In this document: positions 50,770 through 60,344 of the stretch, one piece after another
How the letters are laid out: the number at the start of each line of letters is the position of its first letter
How positions within the stretch are numbered: position 1 is the stretch's first letter
Source: Deltaproteobacteria bacterium
GTDB taxonomy: Bacteria; Bdellovibrionota; UBA2394
NCBI GenBank assembly: GCA_017302715.1
Contig: JAFLCD010000007.1
Span: forward strand, 62,001-126,000
Reading direction: 5' to 3'
DNA length: 64,000 nucleotides
The notes under the pieces: generated by a model
What the model was told of the DNA's origin: nothing
Database searches by the model: none
What the model saw: only the letters and a program-made list of their open reading frames with translations
Made by a program: the position numbers and the translations under genes

Positions 50770-53700
50770 TTAATGGCTCATCGAATTTTCACGGACTTTG
50801 AGTCTCGATTCTAAAATCCGATAAGCAATTGGCACTACCACTAACGTAAGAATAGTCGCGGAAATAATCCCTCCGACAACTACAGCTGCCAGTGGTCTTT
50901 GTACCTCAGCACCCGCACCGGTAGAAAGCATCATTGGCAAAAACCCAAAGGCTGCACCAGCGGCTGTCATCATGACGGGCCTCAAGCGCATTCCGGTTCC
51001 ATGCCGAATGAGATCGTCTCCAGATCGGCCTTCCAACTTTAATTTATTAAAATAACTGACGAGCACAACTCCATTTAAGACGGCAATTCCAGATAAAGCG
51101 ATAAAGCCAACCGCCGCTGAAATACTAAATTCTAATCCATTGAAAATGAGACCTAAAACTCCTCCAACAAGAGCCATCGGAATACAAACTGCAATCATCG
51201 CCGTTTGTAGAATACTTCGGAAGGCGAGGTAAATCATAAGAAGTACCAACGCAAGAGCGAGCGGAACGAGAATTAGTAATCGATCACGAGCCCTTTCTAG
51301 ATTTTTAAAACTTCCACCCCATTCCATATAATATCCAGGTGGTAGCTTCAGTTCAGATTCAATTCTTTGTTTTGCCTCTTCAATAAAACTTTGAGTATCG
51401 CGACCACGAACATTCACGAGAACCGCGGCTCTTTTCTTTGCGCTTTCTCTCCGAATATCTGTGTAAGTCTCTTCAAATTTTATCTCAGCGACTTCATGGA
51501 GTGGAAGTGTGAAGTCTTCGACGATCCCAACGGGGACACTGCGAACGGCATCAATGTCTCCGCGATCTTCTTCGTTAAGTCGCACAATAATTGGAAAACG
51601 TTGTACTCCCTCATAAAGATTTCCAGCTTCTTTACCCCCGAGAGCGGTCTCCACAGTTGAGAGTAAACTTTCTTTTTGAGTTCCTAATTTCGCGAGCTCA
51701 GCGGTTTTAGGAATGATACGCATGACAGGAGCTTGACCCTTGGTTTCTTCTTCAGCATCACCGGCACCAGGAATTGTTTTAATAATCGCAGCTGCTTTCG
51801 ATGCTGCTTCCGAAATGATCTCCATATCTTCGCCAAATATCTTTAGGCCTACATCCGAACGCACGCCTTCTAAAAGTTCATTGAAACGAAGTTGAATCGG
51901 CTGTGAAAAAATAAGTGCCTGTCCTGGAATGAGCGCTTCGAGTCTTTCTTTATAGGCTTCGATTAGTTCTGCTTTCGTGCGTTTCGAGCCGCTCACTTCG
52001 GGCCAATGATCTTTAGATTTTAACATTATATAAGTGTCAGAAATATTGGGTCCCATGGGATCAGTGGCCACTTCGGCCGTTCCAATTCGTGAAAGCACGA
52101 TGTCTGTTTCTGGAAATTCTCGAATGACTTGCTCCGAGAGTCGCTGCATTTCGACCGACTGATCCAAACTCATATTTGTAGGTCGAACAAATTGAACAGC
52201 GATGGATCCTTCATCCAACTGGGGGAGAAAGTTTGCTCCCAAGGTCATAAATCCGACGATTCCGACGACAATGGCGGCAGCTCCACCAACAAGAACCGCT
52301 TTTTTCGCTCGCAGTGCTTTTCCAAGAATCGGATCGTAGATTTTTTTAAACCAACGCATCACCTTTGTTTCATCAGCTGAAATCTTCCCAGGAAGAAACA
52401 TAGCTGCTAGAGCGGGAATCACAGAGAAAGAAAGTACAAAGGCGAATAGCAATGCAAAACAAAAAGTTGCTGCCATTGGGACAAACATTTTACCTTCAAC
52501 GCCCGTAAGGCCAAAGAGTGGAAGAAATACGATAATGATAATCAACTGACCAAATCCAGCGGCCGATCGAATTTCGATCGTGGCTTGAGAAACAGATTCT
52601 TTAATTTCATCTCGTGTCAGAGTTCGACCAAGTTTTAGTCCACGTTGAGAGATATGCCGAACGCAATTATCCATTACGATCACAGCACCATCGATAATAA
52701 TTCCAAAATCGAGCGCGCCCAAGCTCATTAAATTTCCAGACACTTTAAAAAGTTTCATTCCAATAAAAGTTCCAAGCAGCGCTAAAGGAATTGTTGCGGC
52801 AGTGATGAAAGCAACACGAACATTCCCAATCAGAAGAAGCAAAATTAAAACTACTAAGAGCGCGCCAAAGAATAAATTGTGCTCTACGGTTCCGAGGGTG
52901 GAGTCTACAAGAGTAGAGCGATTGTAAATTGTTTCTAAATTGGCCCATTCCGGAAGAGATGATTTAATTTCCTGCATTTTTTCGTTTACGTCCAACGAAA
53001 CAGTCCGACTGTTTTCTCCCAAGAGCATGAGGACAGTTCCGATAATACTCTCTTGGCCGTTGACGAGGGCTGCGCCCGTTCTTAATTCTCGACCTAATCC
53101 CACATCGGCAATGTCATTAAGTTTGATCACTCGTAAGTTTGGCAGCGTTTTGACAACGATGGTTTCGAGCTGTTTTTCAGAAGTAATTAGACCAGGAGCT
53201 TGAATTAAAAGTTGTTCGGCCGTTTGTTGTACATAGCCACCGCCCGTACTTCTATTATTAGATTCGATAGCTTTAACGACATCATCCAAATCGATTCCGA
53301 ATTTAGCCATCGCATCAAGACGAGGTTTTACGTGAAATTGTTTTTCATATCCACCGATGGCATTTACTTCAGAAACACCCTTCACCATCAGTAATCTTGG
53401 CTTGATGGAGTATTCGTTGATGGCTCTTAATTCCATCAGTTGCTTCAAACGTTCTTCTGGATTTTCTGCAGGCTTTTTAGCTTCGAGTGCGTAGAAGTAA
53501 ATTTCTCCAAGACCTGTAGTGATTGGCCCAAGCGTAGGTTCAATTCCCTTTGGTAATTTATCGCGTGCACCTTGAAGTTTTTCTCCAACCAGTTGTCGTG
53601 CGAGATAAATATTAAAGCCTTCTTCAAAAACAATCGTAATCTGAGAGAGTCCAAATCGAGAGATAGATCGAACTTCCAACACTCCAGGAATTCCTCCCAT

Positions 53701-53916
53701 TTCGCTTTCAATCGGGAAGGTTACAAATTTTTCTATTTCTTCAGGCACGAGTCCTTCGACTTGAGAGTTAACGGTCACCTGAACGTTAGTGATGTCTGGA
53801 ACCGCATCGATGGGAAGTTGTCGAAACGCAAAAATTCCTGCCAAAATCAAAATGGCAGCAAAGATGAATGATAAGCCTTGATTCCGAATGGATGCATAAA
53901 TAATTCGATCTATCAT
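50770..53916 (-). CDS. czcA: CzcA-type heavy-metal RND exporter
   Basis: A 1048-residue inner-membrane RND pump of the heavy-metal (HME) subfamily. It starts IIYASIRNQGLSF and has the two large periplasmic loops and twelve membrane segments. The HME motif in the fourth membrane segment is D-F-G-I-I-I-D-G-A-V-I-V-M-D-N (near residue 400), and the segment FITAATIPLALLGTFIG is canonical. It takes periplasmic or cytosolic Co, Zn or Cd to the TolC-like channel. In the operon it lies between the adaptor fragment and czcD. Confidence 0.95.
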   Translation of the reverse strand: MIDRIIYASIRNQGLSFIFAAILILAGIFAFRQLPIDAVPDITNVQVTVNSQVEGLVPEEIEKFVTFPIESEMGGIPGVLEVRSISRFGLSQITIVFEEGFNIYLARQLVGEKLQGARDKLPKGIEPTLGPITTGLGEIYFYALEAKKPAENPEERLKQLMELRAINEYSIKPRLLMVKGVSEVNAIGGYEKQFHVKPRLDAMAKFGIDLDDVVKAIESNNRSTGGGYVQQTAEQLLIQAPGLITSEKQLETIVVKTLPNLRVIKLNDIADVGLGRELRTGAALVNGQESIIGTVLMLLGENSRTVSLDVNEKMQEIKSSLPEWANLETIYNRSTLVDSTLGTVEHNLFFGALLVVLILLLLIGNVRVAFITAATIPLALLGTFIGMKLFKVSGNLMSLGALDFGIIIDGAVIVMDNCVRHISQRGLKLGRTLTRDEIKESVSQATIEIRSAAGFGQLIIIIVFLPLFGLTGVEGKMFVPMAATFCFALLFAFVLSFSVIPALAAMFLPGKISADETKVMRWFKKIYDPILGKALRAKKAVLVGGAAAIVVGIVGFMTLGANFLPQLDEGSIAVQFVRPTNMSLDQSVEMQRLSEQVIREFPETDIVLSRIGTAEVATDPMGPNISDTYIMLKSKDHWPEVSGSKRTKAELIEAYKERLEALIPGQALIFSQPIQLRFNELLEGVRSDVGLKIFGEDMEIISEAASKAAAIIKTIPGAGDAEEETKGQAPVMRIIPKTAELAKLGTQKESLLSTVETALGGKEAGNLYEGVQRFPIIVRLNEEDRGDIDAVRSVPVGIVEDFTLPLHEVAEIKFEETYTDIRRESAKKRAAVLVNVRGRDTQSFIEEAKQRIESELKLPPGYYMEWGGSFKNLERARDRLLILVPLALALVLLMIYLAFRSILQTAMIAVCIPMALVGGVLGLIFNGLEFSISAAVGFIALSGIAVLNGVVLVSYFNKLKLEGRSGDDLIRHGTGMRLRPVMMTAAGAAFGFLPMMLSTGAGAEVQRPLAAVVVGGIISATILTLVVVPIAYRILESRLKVRENSMSH

Positions 53917-53949
53917 AGAACTTCCTTTCGATCACAGCAGGCGAATTTT

Positions 53950-54516
53950 TCAGTGAGCATGGCCTTCGCCTCCCTGACCCGAAGCTTCGAGATGTGCGGT
54001 TCTGATAAAGGGAACTCCTTTTGTCGCAATCAATGCATCAGAGTCGAGTCCTTCGGCGTGAACGAAAACGTGGCCGTTTATTTTTTTTAAGACCTTCACA
54101 GGGATAAGCTGAATCCATTTGCCGTCCTGAATATAAATTCCCATATTCTCTTGAAAACTTACGAGAGCTGACCGAGGAATTTGAAGAAGAGGCTTTGCCC
54201 CTTTTGTTTCAATTACAAATTGAGGGGCTGAAAACTCTATCTTTAAGAATTTGATGGACTCTTCACTGAGTTGAAAAGTTTTTCCTTCATCACGAACAGC
54301 GAGAATGGCTTTTCCAGGACCAAATTTTGGAGAACTTTCTTCATGACCTTCGCCATGTCCATGTTCATCTTTTTCACCTTCATCGTGTTTCTCGCCAGCA
54401 TGCTCTTCTCCATGCTCTTCGGCATGTTTTTCTTCGGAAGCTAGAGGAGTCTTAGTCAGCGAATAAATTAAAATCAAACCACCAAAGGTAAAAATCTTTA
54501 AAAACTTTCTTTCCAT
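53950..54516 (-). CDS. Short Czc-type adaptor protein, His-rich
   Basis: A 188-residue periplasmic protein with a signal peptide (FTFGGLILIYSLTKTPLA) and a 35-residue His/Glu segment (EEHGEEHAGEKHDEGEKD, then HGHGEGHEE). The body reads as the start and end of a CzcB-like membrane-fusion protein: QLSEESIKFLKIEF, then PRSALVSFQENMGIYIQDGK and GLDSDALIATKGVPFI. The central hairpin and lipoyl parts, normally about 200 residues, are missing. It overlaps the CzcC-like gene by 19 bases and precedes czcA. It may chaperone metal to the pump or act as a short adaptor. Confidence 0.7.
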   Translation of the reverse strand: MERKFLKIFTFGGLILIYSLTKTPLASEEKHAEEHGEEHAGEKHDEGEKDEHGHGEGHEESSPKFGPGKAILAVRDEGKTFQLSEESIKFLKIEFSAPQFVIETKGAKPLLQIPRSALVSFQENMGIYIQDGKWIQLIPVKVLKKINGHVFVHAEGLDSDALIATKGVPFIRTAHLEASGQGGEGHAH

Positions 54517-55790
54517 AAAGCCTCCTCAAACATTCGTCCGTCAACTGCGTGAATTTTCCACAATGCATCGGTCGCTTCATGTTCTTCTTCATTTCGTGTT
54601 TTGATGAATTCTTGAATTTGTCGATGGGCTTCAATAAAAAGAGATGTGGATACCAGACCTTGATCAAATAGTTTTTCGACTCGAGAATGTTTTTTCTCAA
54701 GTGCCTTTAGATCGGGAAGAGAACTGATCGCTTCAACGACCGACTGATATTTTTCGAGTAATTGTCTTCTTTCCGAATTTACTTCACGACCAGTGATTTC
54801 GAGATTCTGTTTTGCTAATAATTTTCCTTGTTCTGCATAGGCTCGACCGGCTCGATTTAAATTCCAAAGAGGAAGCGGCAAATTTAAATTCAAACCATAA
54901 CGATAAATATCGTTTGCCCCGTCTCGATCCCAAACAAACGTGGGTCCTATAGTTACATCGGGCCATGAATCTGCTCGAGCGGCTTTGAATTCTGCTTCGG
55001 CGACTTTTAATTCGGCTTGTGCTAATAAAAGTTCAGAGTTTTTATTAATATCTACAGCAATCTCATTGAGTGAAGGCCAATGCGTTTTGAAAGCTGGAAG
55101 ATAATTTTCTTCCTCCTCCGAAAGTTCGGCTCCTATAATGAGTTCCAGTCTTCGCTTTAACTCATCTTTTTCATTTTTAAGATTGTTTCTTCGGAGTTTA
55201 TGATCGCCGAGAGCTAAAGAAAAAATTTCCGATGAGACTTCTTGTTCAGCGCTGAGTCGTCCGCGTCCTTTATAAAGTCCTTGAACTCTACCGAACGCCT
55301 CCACGGCCTCGTTAATAATTTCAAGCTCGTCGTGAATCTGTCGATGTCGATTGAGAGTGTGGATGACTTCAAGAAAGGCAGATTCGCGTGCCTTTTGAAG
55401 ATTCGCTCCGGCTTTCTCTGCTTCGGCTCGAGCGATATGAATTCGGGATGATCGTTTGCCGCCCACTTCAATTTTTTGATTGAGTGAACCTTCAAACGTC
55501 CAAAGTTTATCTCCTAAACTTTTTCCATAAGTAGTCGTCGTGGCAGCTTCTGGATTTGTAAAAGCGGAAGCCTTACTTTCTCCGAAAGAGGATCGCTGAG
55601 ATTCTATACGCGCTCGAATAACTGCGGGATGTCTCTCAAGGGCACAGTTCAAAATATCCTGTGCGGTCTTGACAGTTGCGCAGGCGGTAAGCTGTTCAGA
55701 AGATGCAGACGCGACTTCTGCAGCTGCCTCTGTTGAGGCAATTAATAAGGTTCCAATTAAAATATTTCGAATCACAGAAAAGTCTCCCAA
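54498..55790 (-). CDS. czcC: CzcC-like outer-membrane efflux channel
   Basis: A 430-residue TolC-like protein with signal peptide (IRNILIGTLLIASTEAAAE). Two outer-membrane-efflux repeats each have the coiled-coil start (ALERHPAVIRARIESQRSSF, then LLLAQAELKVAEAEFKAAR). LNLPLPLWNLNRAGRAYAEQ is typical of CzcC/CusC. It would give the trans-envelope exit for CzcA. The stop is inside the adaptor gene's start, so the two are coupled. Confidence 0.88.
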   Translation of the reverse strand: MGDFSVIRNILIGTLLIASTEAAAEVASASSEQLTACATVKTAQDILNCALERHPAVIRARIESQRSSFGESKASAFTNPEAATTTTYGKSLGDKLWTFEGSLNQKIEVGGKRSSRIHIARAEAEKAGANLQKARESAFLEVIHTLNRHRQIHDELEIINEAVEAFGRVQGLYKGRGRLSAEQEVSSEIFSLALGDHKLRRNNLKNEKDELKRRLELIIGAELSEEEENYLPAFKTHWPSLNEIAVDINKNSELLLAQAELKVAEAEFKAARADSWPDVTIGPTFVWDRDGANDIYRYGLNLNLPLPLWNLNRAGRAYAEQGKLLAKQNLEITGREVNSERRQLLEKYQSVVEAISSLPDLKALEKKHSRVEKLFDQGLVSTSLFIEAHRQIQEFIKTRNEEEHEATDALWKIHAVDGRMFEEALWKESF

Positions 55791-55795
55791 ATAAA

Positions 55796-55820
55796 TGTGT
55801 AATCACCAAAAGATTACGCA
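55796..55820. promoter_or_regulatory. 9-bp hairpin before czcC
   Basis: TGTGTAATC (55796) pairs with GATTACGCA (55812) with one G-T pair and a 7-base loop. It lies between the small upstream gene and czcC. It could be an operator or an attenuator; the downstream ATTTATTT on the minus strand is a weak T-tract at best. Confidence 0.35.
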
Positions 55821-55855
55821 TCTTTGTGTCTAAAAACGATAAAGATATCAGTATT

Positions 55856-56200
55856 TTAGGCAATGGGAGGTCTGAATAGGTTCATCTGAATAAGTCGAGA
55901 AAGACTACTAGAATAGCCGATCTTGATCGTGGAATTAATTTGAGCAACATCAACATTCTTCGAACCAAAAATGAGAGCAGCACAACAACCGAGATGGCAT
56001 GCATGCGATGACGAATCATCCGAAGCTAGATCCGAAGCGGCCGCGGCGTTGTCGATAAGTTGAATGCTTGTCGAGGAACTAAAAGATTTAGCAAATTGAT
56101 CCACGCACATATGACTTGCTGAGAAAAAAAGACTCAGAAGTAAAAATGCGCCTAATATTTTTTTATGAACCCCCGACATGAGCATCCATCTTACCAACAT
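55856..56200 (-). CDS. Small exported Cys/His protein (DUF2946/CzcI-like)
   Basis: A 114-residue protein. The N-terminal MLVRWMLMSGVHKKILGAF includes a membrane/signal segment (ILGAFLLLSLFFSASHMC). The mature part has H-A-C-H-L-G-C-C (near residues 73-80), a possible metal site, and a C-terminal LFRPPIA. Such proteins occur ahead of czc/cop operons. The first ATG is taken because GGAG lies 8 bases upstream. It is 65 bases before czcC, likely in the same operon. Confidence 0.55.
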   Translation of the reverse strand: MLVRWMLMSGVHKKILGAFLLLSLFFSASHMCVDQFAKSFSSSTSIQLIDNAAAASDLASDDSSSHACHLGCCAALIFGSKNVDVAQINSTIKIGYSSSLSRLIQMNLFRPPIA

Positions 56201-56324
56201 CTTTTAAACTCCATAAGGCACGTCAAAATTTTAATTTTCGCGTGACGGTTTCAACATCTAAATCCAGGCAAAATCAAAAAAGAGCAATGATCTTCGTCAA
56301 GTTTTAGACGGGCGACATTTTTTG

Positions 56325-57959
56325 TCATCGACTCGGCCCCTTGGGTAACGAGACAACTTCTAAACCTTCATAAAATCCATTGAGAAGAAGTCGATTAAGT
56401 TTTGATTCAGCAATCAAGTAAGCGTGGGCACTCGAAAGACGAGAAGCTTCGAATTCAATGCTCTTTCGAAAGAGTTCAATCACTTGAAGAAGTATTTTCG
56501 AATCATTGAGTGAAATGGCTCCACGCTCTAGAGGTTTCCAGACTACTTGATCGAGGCGACGCTCGACATCTGTCGCGCCTTCATTCGCTCTACGGTAAAT
56601 ATCGATGGCTTCACTTAAATCGGCTGCGACTTCAACGGATTTTCTTTCAAGTCCGGTTTCCATGGCGAGCGTTCGAATTTTCAATTTTTCAATTTCAGCT
56701 CCAGCAATACGAATCGAGCTTGAATATCCAGCGCCAAAGAATTCACCGGAGTTTGGATCAAGAAAGCCAAACTGCTTTTGACCGGTCTCAACTCCTGCCG
56801 CTTCCTGCATAAAATAGAGAGTGCCCAATTCTAACGAGCGCGCCTTTGCCGTCTCTACAAATTCGTGAGCGCTTGGACTTCGATTTACTGTCAGAAGGTC
56901 TGGAAGTTGGATCGAGGCAATATCAATTTTTTGATAAACCGGAGAAAGAGCAACTGCTTCTGCAAGAGCTGCTAATTCTTTTTCAATAAGACTCGCCAGT
57001 TGTCTGCGGTCTTGTTGAATGCTTCGAATAGAAAGTTTGAAGTCTGTGGTTGAGCCAGGTTGCAAAGCTCCACGATCTTCAAGCTTCTTGATACTCGCTT
57101 GAATAGTTTCCAGCTTATTAATCTGTTGGTCTAAAAATAGAAGCATTGCTTGGTCGCGATGAATTACATAATAGAATCCTTCGACGGTGTTCATTTCATT
57201 TGCAAGCAATGCCGCAAAAGAAAGAATTTCAGCCTGGTAAAGTTCTCGCGATTTACTCCAATCATTCCAACTTGTGGGAAAAATAAATGGAAGTAAGTCA
57301 CCCACTGAACTGATGAGACCAAGTGGACCTTCGGTAACAACGGATACAACATCTCTCATATTCAAATGAGGGAGTAGATTTCCACGCGCTTCAGAAATTT
57401 TTTCTTTGGCTTGAAATACACTGATAGCCTCTTCGGCCGATTTATAATTTCGAATTCTGGCACGCCCTACTAATTCTTTAAGTGTAAATGGCTGGCCTTT
57501 AGTGTGGTTCAGTTCTGAACTCAGAGGTCCGCGGTCGCGCATTAGATTGTAAGAAACACCTTGATCGTAAAGCTCGAGTGTCAAATTCTGATCCGACCAG
57601 CAAAGACGAATAGCAGGATTGTCCCTTGTTGCGCATGAATCTGAAATTTTTAATTTCAAACCTTCCTCGTTTCTAGAAACAAAGTCGATCCATACAGTGG
57701 AATCAGAATCTTCCTTAAATCTAAGAGCAATCACTTCCGGTTTTATATCTGGAGAGCTTGTAAAAACTTGAAATCGAATTCGATAATATTCATCGCCCTT
57801 ACGAAGCCCAAAATTGACGGCTGAAATTTCTGTGGATTCATTTCCAACTATTTTTGCTCCTCGATAAAAGACGGGAAGGTTCAGAAACCGATCTTTCAAA
57901 CACCCTGACAAGAAAAACCCTGTCACCAAGATAAAAAATATCGATCGAAAATGTTGCAT
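56325..57959 (-). CDS. TolC-like outer-membrane lipoprotein with extra N-terminal domain
   Basis: A 544-residue protein with a lipobox (FFLSGCLKD). Residues about 25-150 make a beta-rich domain not found in TolC. A TolC/OEP-like helical part follows (EEAISVFQAKEKISEARGNL, ILSFAALLANEMNTVEGFYY, and LERKSVEVAADLSEAIDIYR). With a lipoprotein of unknown type just upstream it may be a second exit channel or a regulatory relative of CzcC. Three Cys in the beta domain may bind metal or pair. Confidence 0.65.
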   Translation of the reverse strand: MQHFRSIFFILVTGFFLSGCLKDRFLNLPVFYRGAKIVGNESTEISAVNFGLRKGDEYYRIRFQVFTSSPDIKPEVIALRFKEDSDSTVWIDFVSRNEEGLKLKISDSCATRDNPAIRLCWSDQNLTLELYDQGVSYNLMRDRGPLSSELNHTKGQPFTLKELVGRARIRNYKSAEEAISVFQAKEKISEARGNLLPHLNMRDVVSVVTEGPLGLISSVGDLLPFIFPTSWNDWSKSRELYQAEILSFAALLANEMNTVEGFYYVIHRDQAMLLFLDQQINKLETIQASIKKLEDRGALQPGSTTDFKLSIRSIQQDRRQLASLIEKELAALAEAVALSPVYQKIDIASIQLPDLLTVNRSPSAHEFVETAKARSLELGTLYFMQEAAGVETGQKQFGFLDPNSGEFFGAGYSSSIRIAGAEIEKLKIRTLAMETGLERKSVEVAADLSEAIDIYRRANEGATDVERRLDQVVWKPLERGAISLNDSKILLQVIELFRKSIEFEASRLSSAHAYLIAESKLNRLLLNGFYEGLEVVSLPKGPSR

Positions 57960-57961
57960 GA

Positions 57962-58642
57962 CTACGGTCCCTTCCTATCCAAAGAAAATTGGATTACATC
58001 GGGGGTGTTTCGACTACGTTCTTCGATATGAATTTGTGAAATTTTGGTGTTGACCCCGGCTAGAACACTCTTGACGACTTGTGAGCTCGACGACGCGGGA
58101 GTTTCGTTATTCGGATCGACGTTTAGATCTCCCATAAATACAGCAAAGGAGAATGGACATCCCTCTGTCGATAAATACATCCGACCCGTCTCAAGATCAG
58201 GTCTTACTGTTTGAAAGTGGCAGCTGTAACGATTCAAGGAATCGGTCGGATCCCAAAACGAAACCTCGATCGTTATAAAAAGATTTGTAAGATCATTTGT
58301 AACTTCTTCAACGGTCCTCACGCGATTAGGTTTATAAAATGGGAGGCTTGGGGTTAGAACAAATCGACTTTCATAGCCCTTATTATCGGGTCCTTGATAA
58401 GTCCCTTTGAGGGCATGATAAACTTGTTGCCGACGTTGGAGATCGGATTCCATTTCCGATACTCGTTTTTCGCGATTGGTATTTTCTGCCTCAACCGCCA
58501 TCTTTGCAGACTCTTCACCTTCAATTTGAGCTCGCTCTCGCAGGCGATTGTTATCGCTGCCGCAGCCCCATATAATCGTCGCGACGAATAAGACTCCGGC
58601 CAAGTTTTTAAACCCGGATATTTTGCTTATTAATTTTTTCAT
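57962..58642 (-). CDS. Lipoprotein of unknown function
   Basis: A 226-residue lipoprotein. The ATG at 58642 is selected by GGAGGG just upstream; an earlier ATG at 58678 is rejected. A lipobox (VATIIWGCGSDNN) is followed by a ~45-residue charged coiled coil (EESAKMAVEAENTNREKRVS) and a beta-rich domain with two Cys (SCHFQTVRPD, EGCPFSFAV). It ends 2 bases before the TolC-like gene and must be its partner in transcription. No family is recognised. Confidence 0.6.
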   Translation of the reverse strand: MKKLISKISGFKNLAGVLFVATIIWGCGSDNNRLRERAQIEGEESAKMAVEAENTNREKRVSEMESDLQRRQQVYHALKGTYQGPDNKGYESRFVLTPSLPFYKPNRVRTVEEVTNDLTNLFITIEVSFWDPTDSLNRYSCHFQTVRPDLETGRMYLSTEGCPFSFAVFMGDLNVDPNNETPASSSSQVVKSVLAGVNTKISQIHIEERSRNTPDVIQFSLDRKGP

Positions 58643-58722
58643 TTGTCCCTCCAAAGTTCTATATATGCACAACAGCACGGCAAATTTTCATTGCCAATGG
58701 AAACCAATTCCAAATCAGAAAA

Positions 58723-59058
58723 TTAAGCTAATTGAAAACGAGGAGGGCCAATTGGAGGTTGGACGGAGCGCGAATCGATCGATTCATTTTGAAAATCCAA
58801 GATTGGTTTGTCGGTGTTTAAAAAATTGATTGAAGAAATTCCATCCTTAAACAAAATCAAATGACAATGCCCGCAAGAAGAACACATTTCATTCATCGGA
58901 AGGTCATTCAACCCCTTTTCAGAACAGTCTGATGTCTCATTCTTCGAGTACGAAGAATCCAATTCCGACGATTTAGACTCTCCAAACTGTGAGCAAACTC
59001 CCGCCTCAACTTGAGCCGAAATAAGAGTAAATAAAATGGAAATTATAAAGCCCCTCAT
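58723..59058 (-). CDS. Small exported Cys/His protein, DUF2946-like
   Basis: A 111-residue protein with signal peptide (MRGFIISILFTLISAQVEAG). The mature part has MCSSCGHCHLILF (near residues 59-71), a C-x2-C-x2-C-x-H site for soft metals, and a C-terminal PPIGPPRFQLA. The layout is like that of the 55856-56200 protein, so the two may be distant copies. It lies upstream of the lipoprotein/TolC-like pair. Confidence 0.55.
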   Translation of the reverse strand: MRGFIISILFTLISAQVEAGVCSQFGESKSSELDSSYSKNETSDCSEKGLNDLPMNEMCSSCGHCHLILFKDGISSINFLNTDKPILDFQNESIDSRSVQPPIGPPRFQLA

Positions 59059-59292
59059 ACGAACAGTTAATAGACTAACTGCATCAAATTGTGGGGAGCA
59101 AGACTTAGTTGAAATCTCTCAGTTTTTGTGGTGTGTTTTCGATTGCATTTGGCTCGATCGAATAACCTGAACGGAAGAAGAAATAATTAATTTCGCAAGA
59201 CCCGAACTCGCGATAATATCTCTAGTCATTTTCTAACTTTCGTCGAAAGACGTTGCCGATAATGGGGCGCATCCTTGGCTCAAGGAGTCTTT

Positions 59293-59643
59293 ATGTCCCA
59301 TATTTCACGTGAATTAAAAGATTGTATTGATAACTGTACGACCTGCCATGACGTTTGTGCTGAAACGATTCAATATTGCCTTGAAAAAGGCGGGAAACAT
59401 GCTGAAGCAAAGCACATTCGGTTGCTCATCGATTGCGCAGAAATTTGCCAAACGAGTGCCAACTATATGCTTCGAGGATCGGATCTACATCCGGAGACTT
59501 GTCGAACGTGTGCGATCGTCTGCGATCAATGTGCTGAAAGTTGCGAACAAATGACTGGAGATGCGGAGATGAAGTGCTGTGCCGACATTTGCCGCAAGTG
59601 TGCGGATTCTTGCCACCGCATGGAAAGCAAACGAGCGGCCTAG
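59293..59643 (+). CDS. Csp-type four-helix copper-storage protein
   Basis: A 116-residue cytosolic protein starting MSHISRELKDCIDNCTTCHD, at the ATG at 59293 (AAGGAGT at good spacing). About 17 Cys are spaced in helical repeats (CxxC, CxxxC) such as DCAEICQTSANYM, ETCRTCAIVCDQCAESCEQM and CCADICRKCADSCHRM, the pattern of the DUF326/Csp four-helix bundle that stores cuprous ions. No signal peptide is seen, so it acts in the cytosol. A palindrome CTTTCGTCGAAAG lies 44 bases upstream (59237-59249). Confidence 0.93.
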   Translation: MSHISRELKDCIDNCTTCHDVCAETIQYCLEKGGKHAEAKHIRLLIDCAEICQTSANYMLRGSDLHPETCRTCAIVCDQCAESCEQMTGDAEMKCCADICRKCADSCHRMESKRAA

Positions 59644-60344
59644 TTTGTTTTTTCGAAGCGCATCTGTCGAAACAAAAACAGAATAGTTAATAAAGCAGTG
59701 AGACTGCCCATAAGCCAATAGGGCAAATGAAGGCGCGCATGTGCATCCATTGTCTGTAGGAGAATCACAGGGCTTTGTCCTAACAGCATTACCGCAAAGA
59801 TGCCGAGAAAATATTTTTTAGGAGCATAAGCAATTGCCTCTCGTACTGTCAAAAACACAAGACCTGCCGCAAGGCCTGAAAAAATCAATCCGCAAAAAAA
59901 CATACAGAGCGACATGCCGCCCCAGTTCATAAATGTTTGGGTCATGGGCTCCGTTAAAGAAGATAAATAATTTGGCAAGTTACTTAAGGCGGCCAAATCA
60001 GGACAGACCGCAATTTGCAGAAGGCTTATGAGAGTCATTCCCATCAGAAGACGTCCCCACGTCCAAGTTGACCAGAACCCTCGCACCTCTAGACGAGGCT
60101 GCGGCTTGAAATAAAGACTTAGGGCAATCAAAAGGAGTAACCAGACGCAAGAAGTAGCGGTCAAAATTTGATGAGTAACGGCATCTGGCCAAATCCAATG
60201 AAGGAAAGTCAAAATGCAGCCCGCTAAAAGAGACGCAATCACAAAGGATTTGAGTTTCCATTTCCACTGAGGAACTTTTTCTTCCTCTAATGCACCCCGG
60301 ATTGCACTCATCAATTGGTCATTTGTTCTATTTAGATCACCCAT
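59640..60344 (-). CDS. NrsF/DUF1109-like anti-sigma factor
   Basis: A 234-residue protein with six membrane segments. It starts at the ATG at 60344, overlapping the sigma gene's end by 8 bases. The N-terminal cytosolic part (DLNRTNDQLMSAIRGALE) would bind the sigma factor. Two Cys of the sort reported for metal-sensing NrsF are in IAVCPDLAAL and LCMFFCGLIF. It would release sigma on exposure to heavy metal or oxidant. The pair with the ECF factor just upstream is typical. Confidence 0.75.
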   Translation of the reverse strand: MGDLNRTNDQLMSAIRGALEEEKVPQWKWKLKSFVIASLLAGCILTFLHWIWPDAVTHQILTATSCVWLLLLIALSLYFKPQPRLEVRGFWSTWTWGRLLMGMTLISLLQIAVCPDLAALSNLPNYLSSLTEPMTQTFMNWGGMSLCMFFCGLIFSGLAAGLVFLTVREAIAYAPKKYFLGIFAVMLLGQSPVILLQTMDAHARLHLPYWLMGSLTALLTILFLFRQMRFEKTN

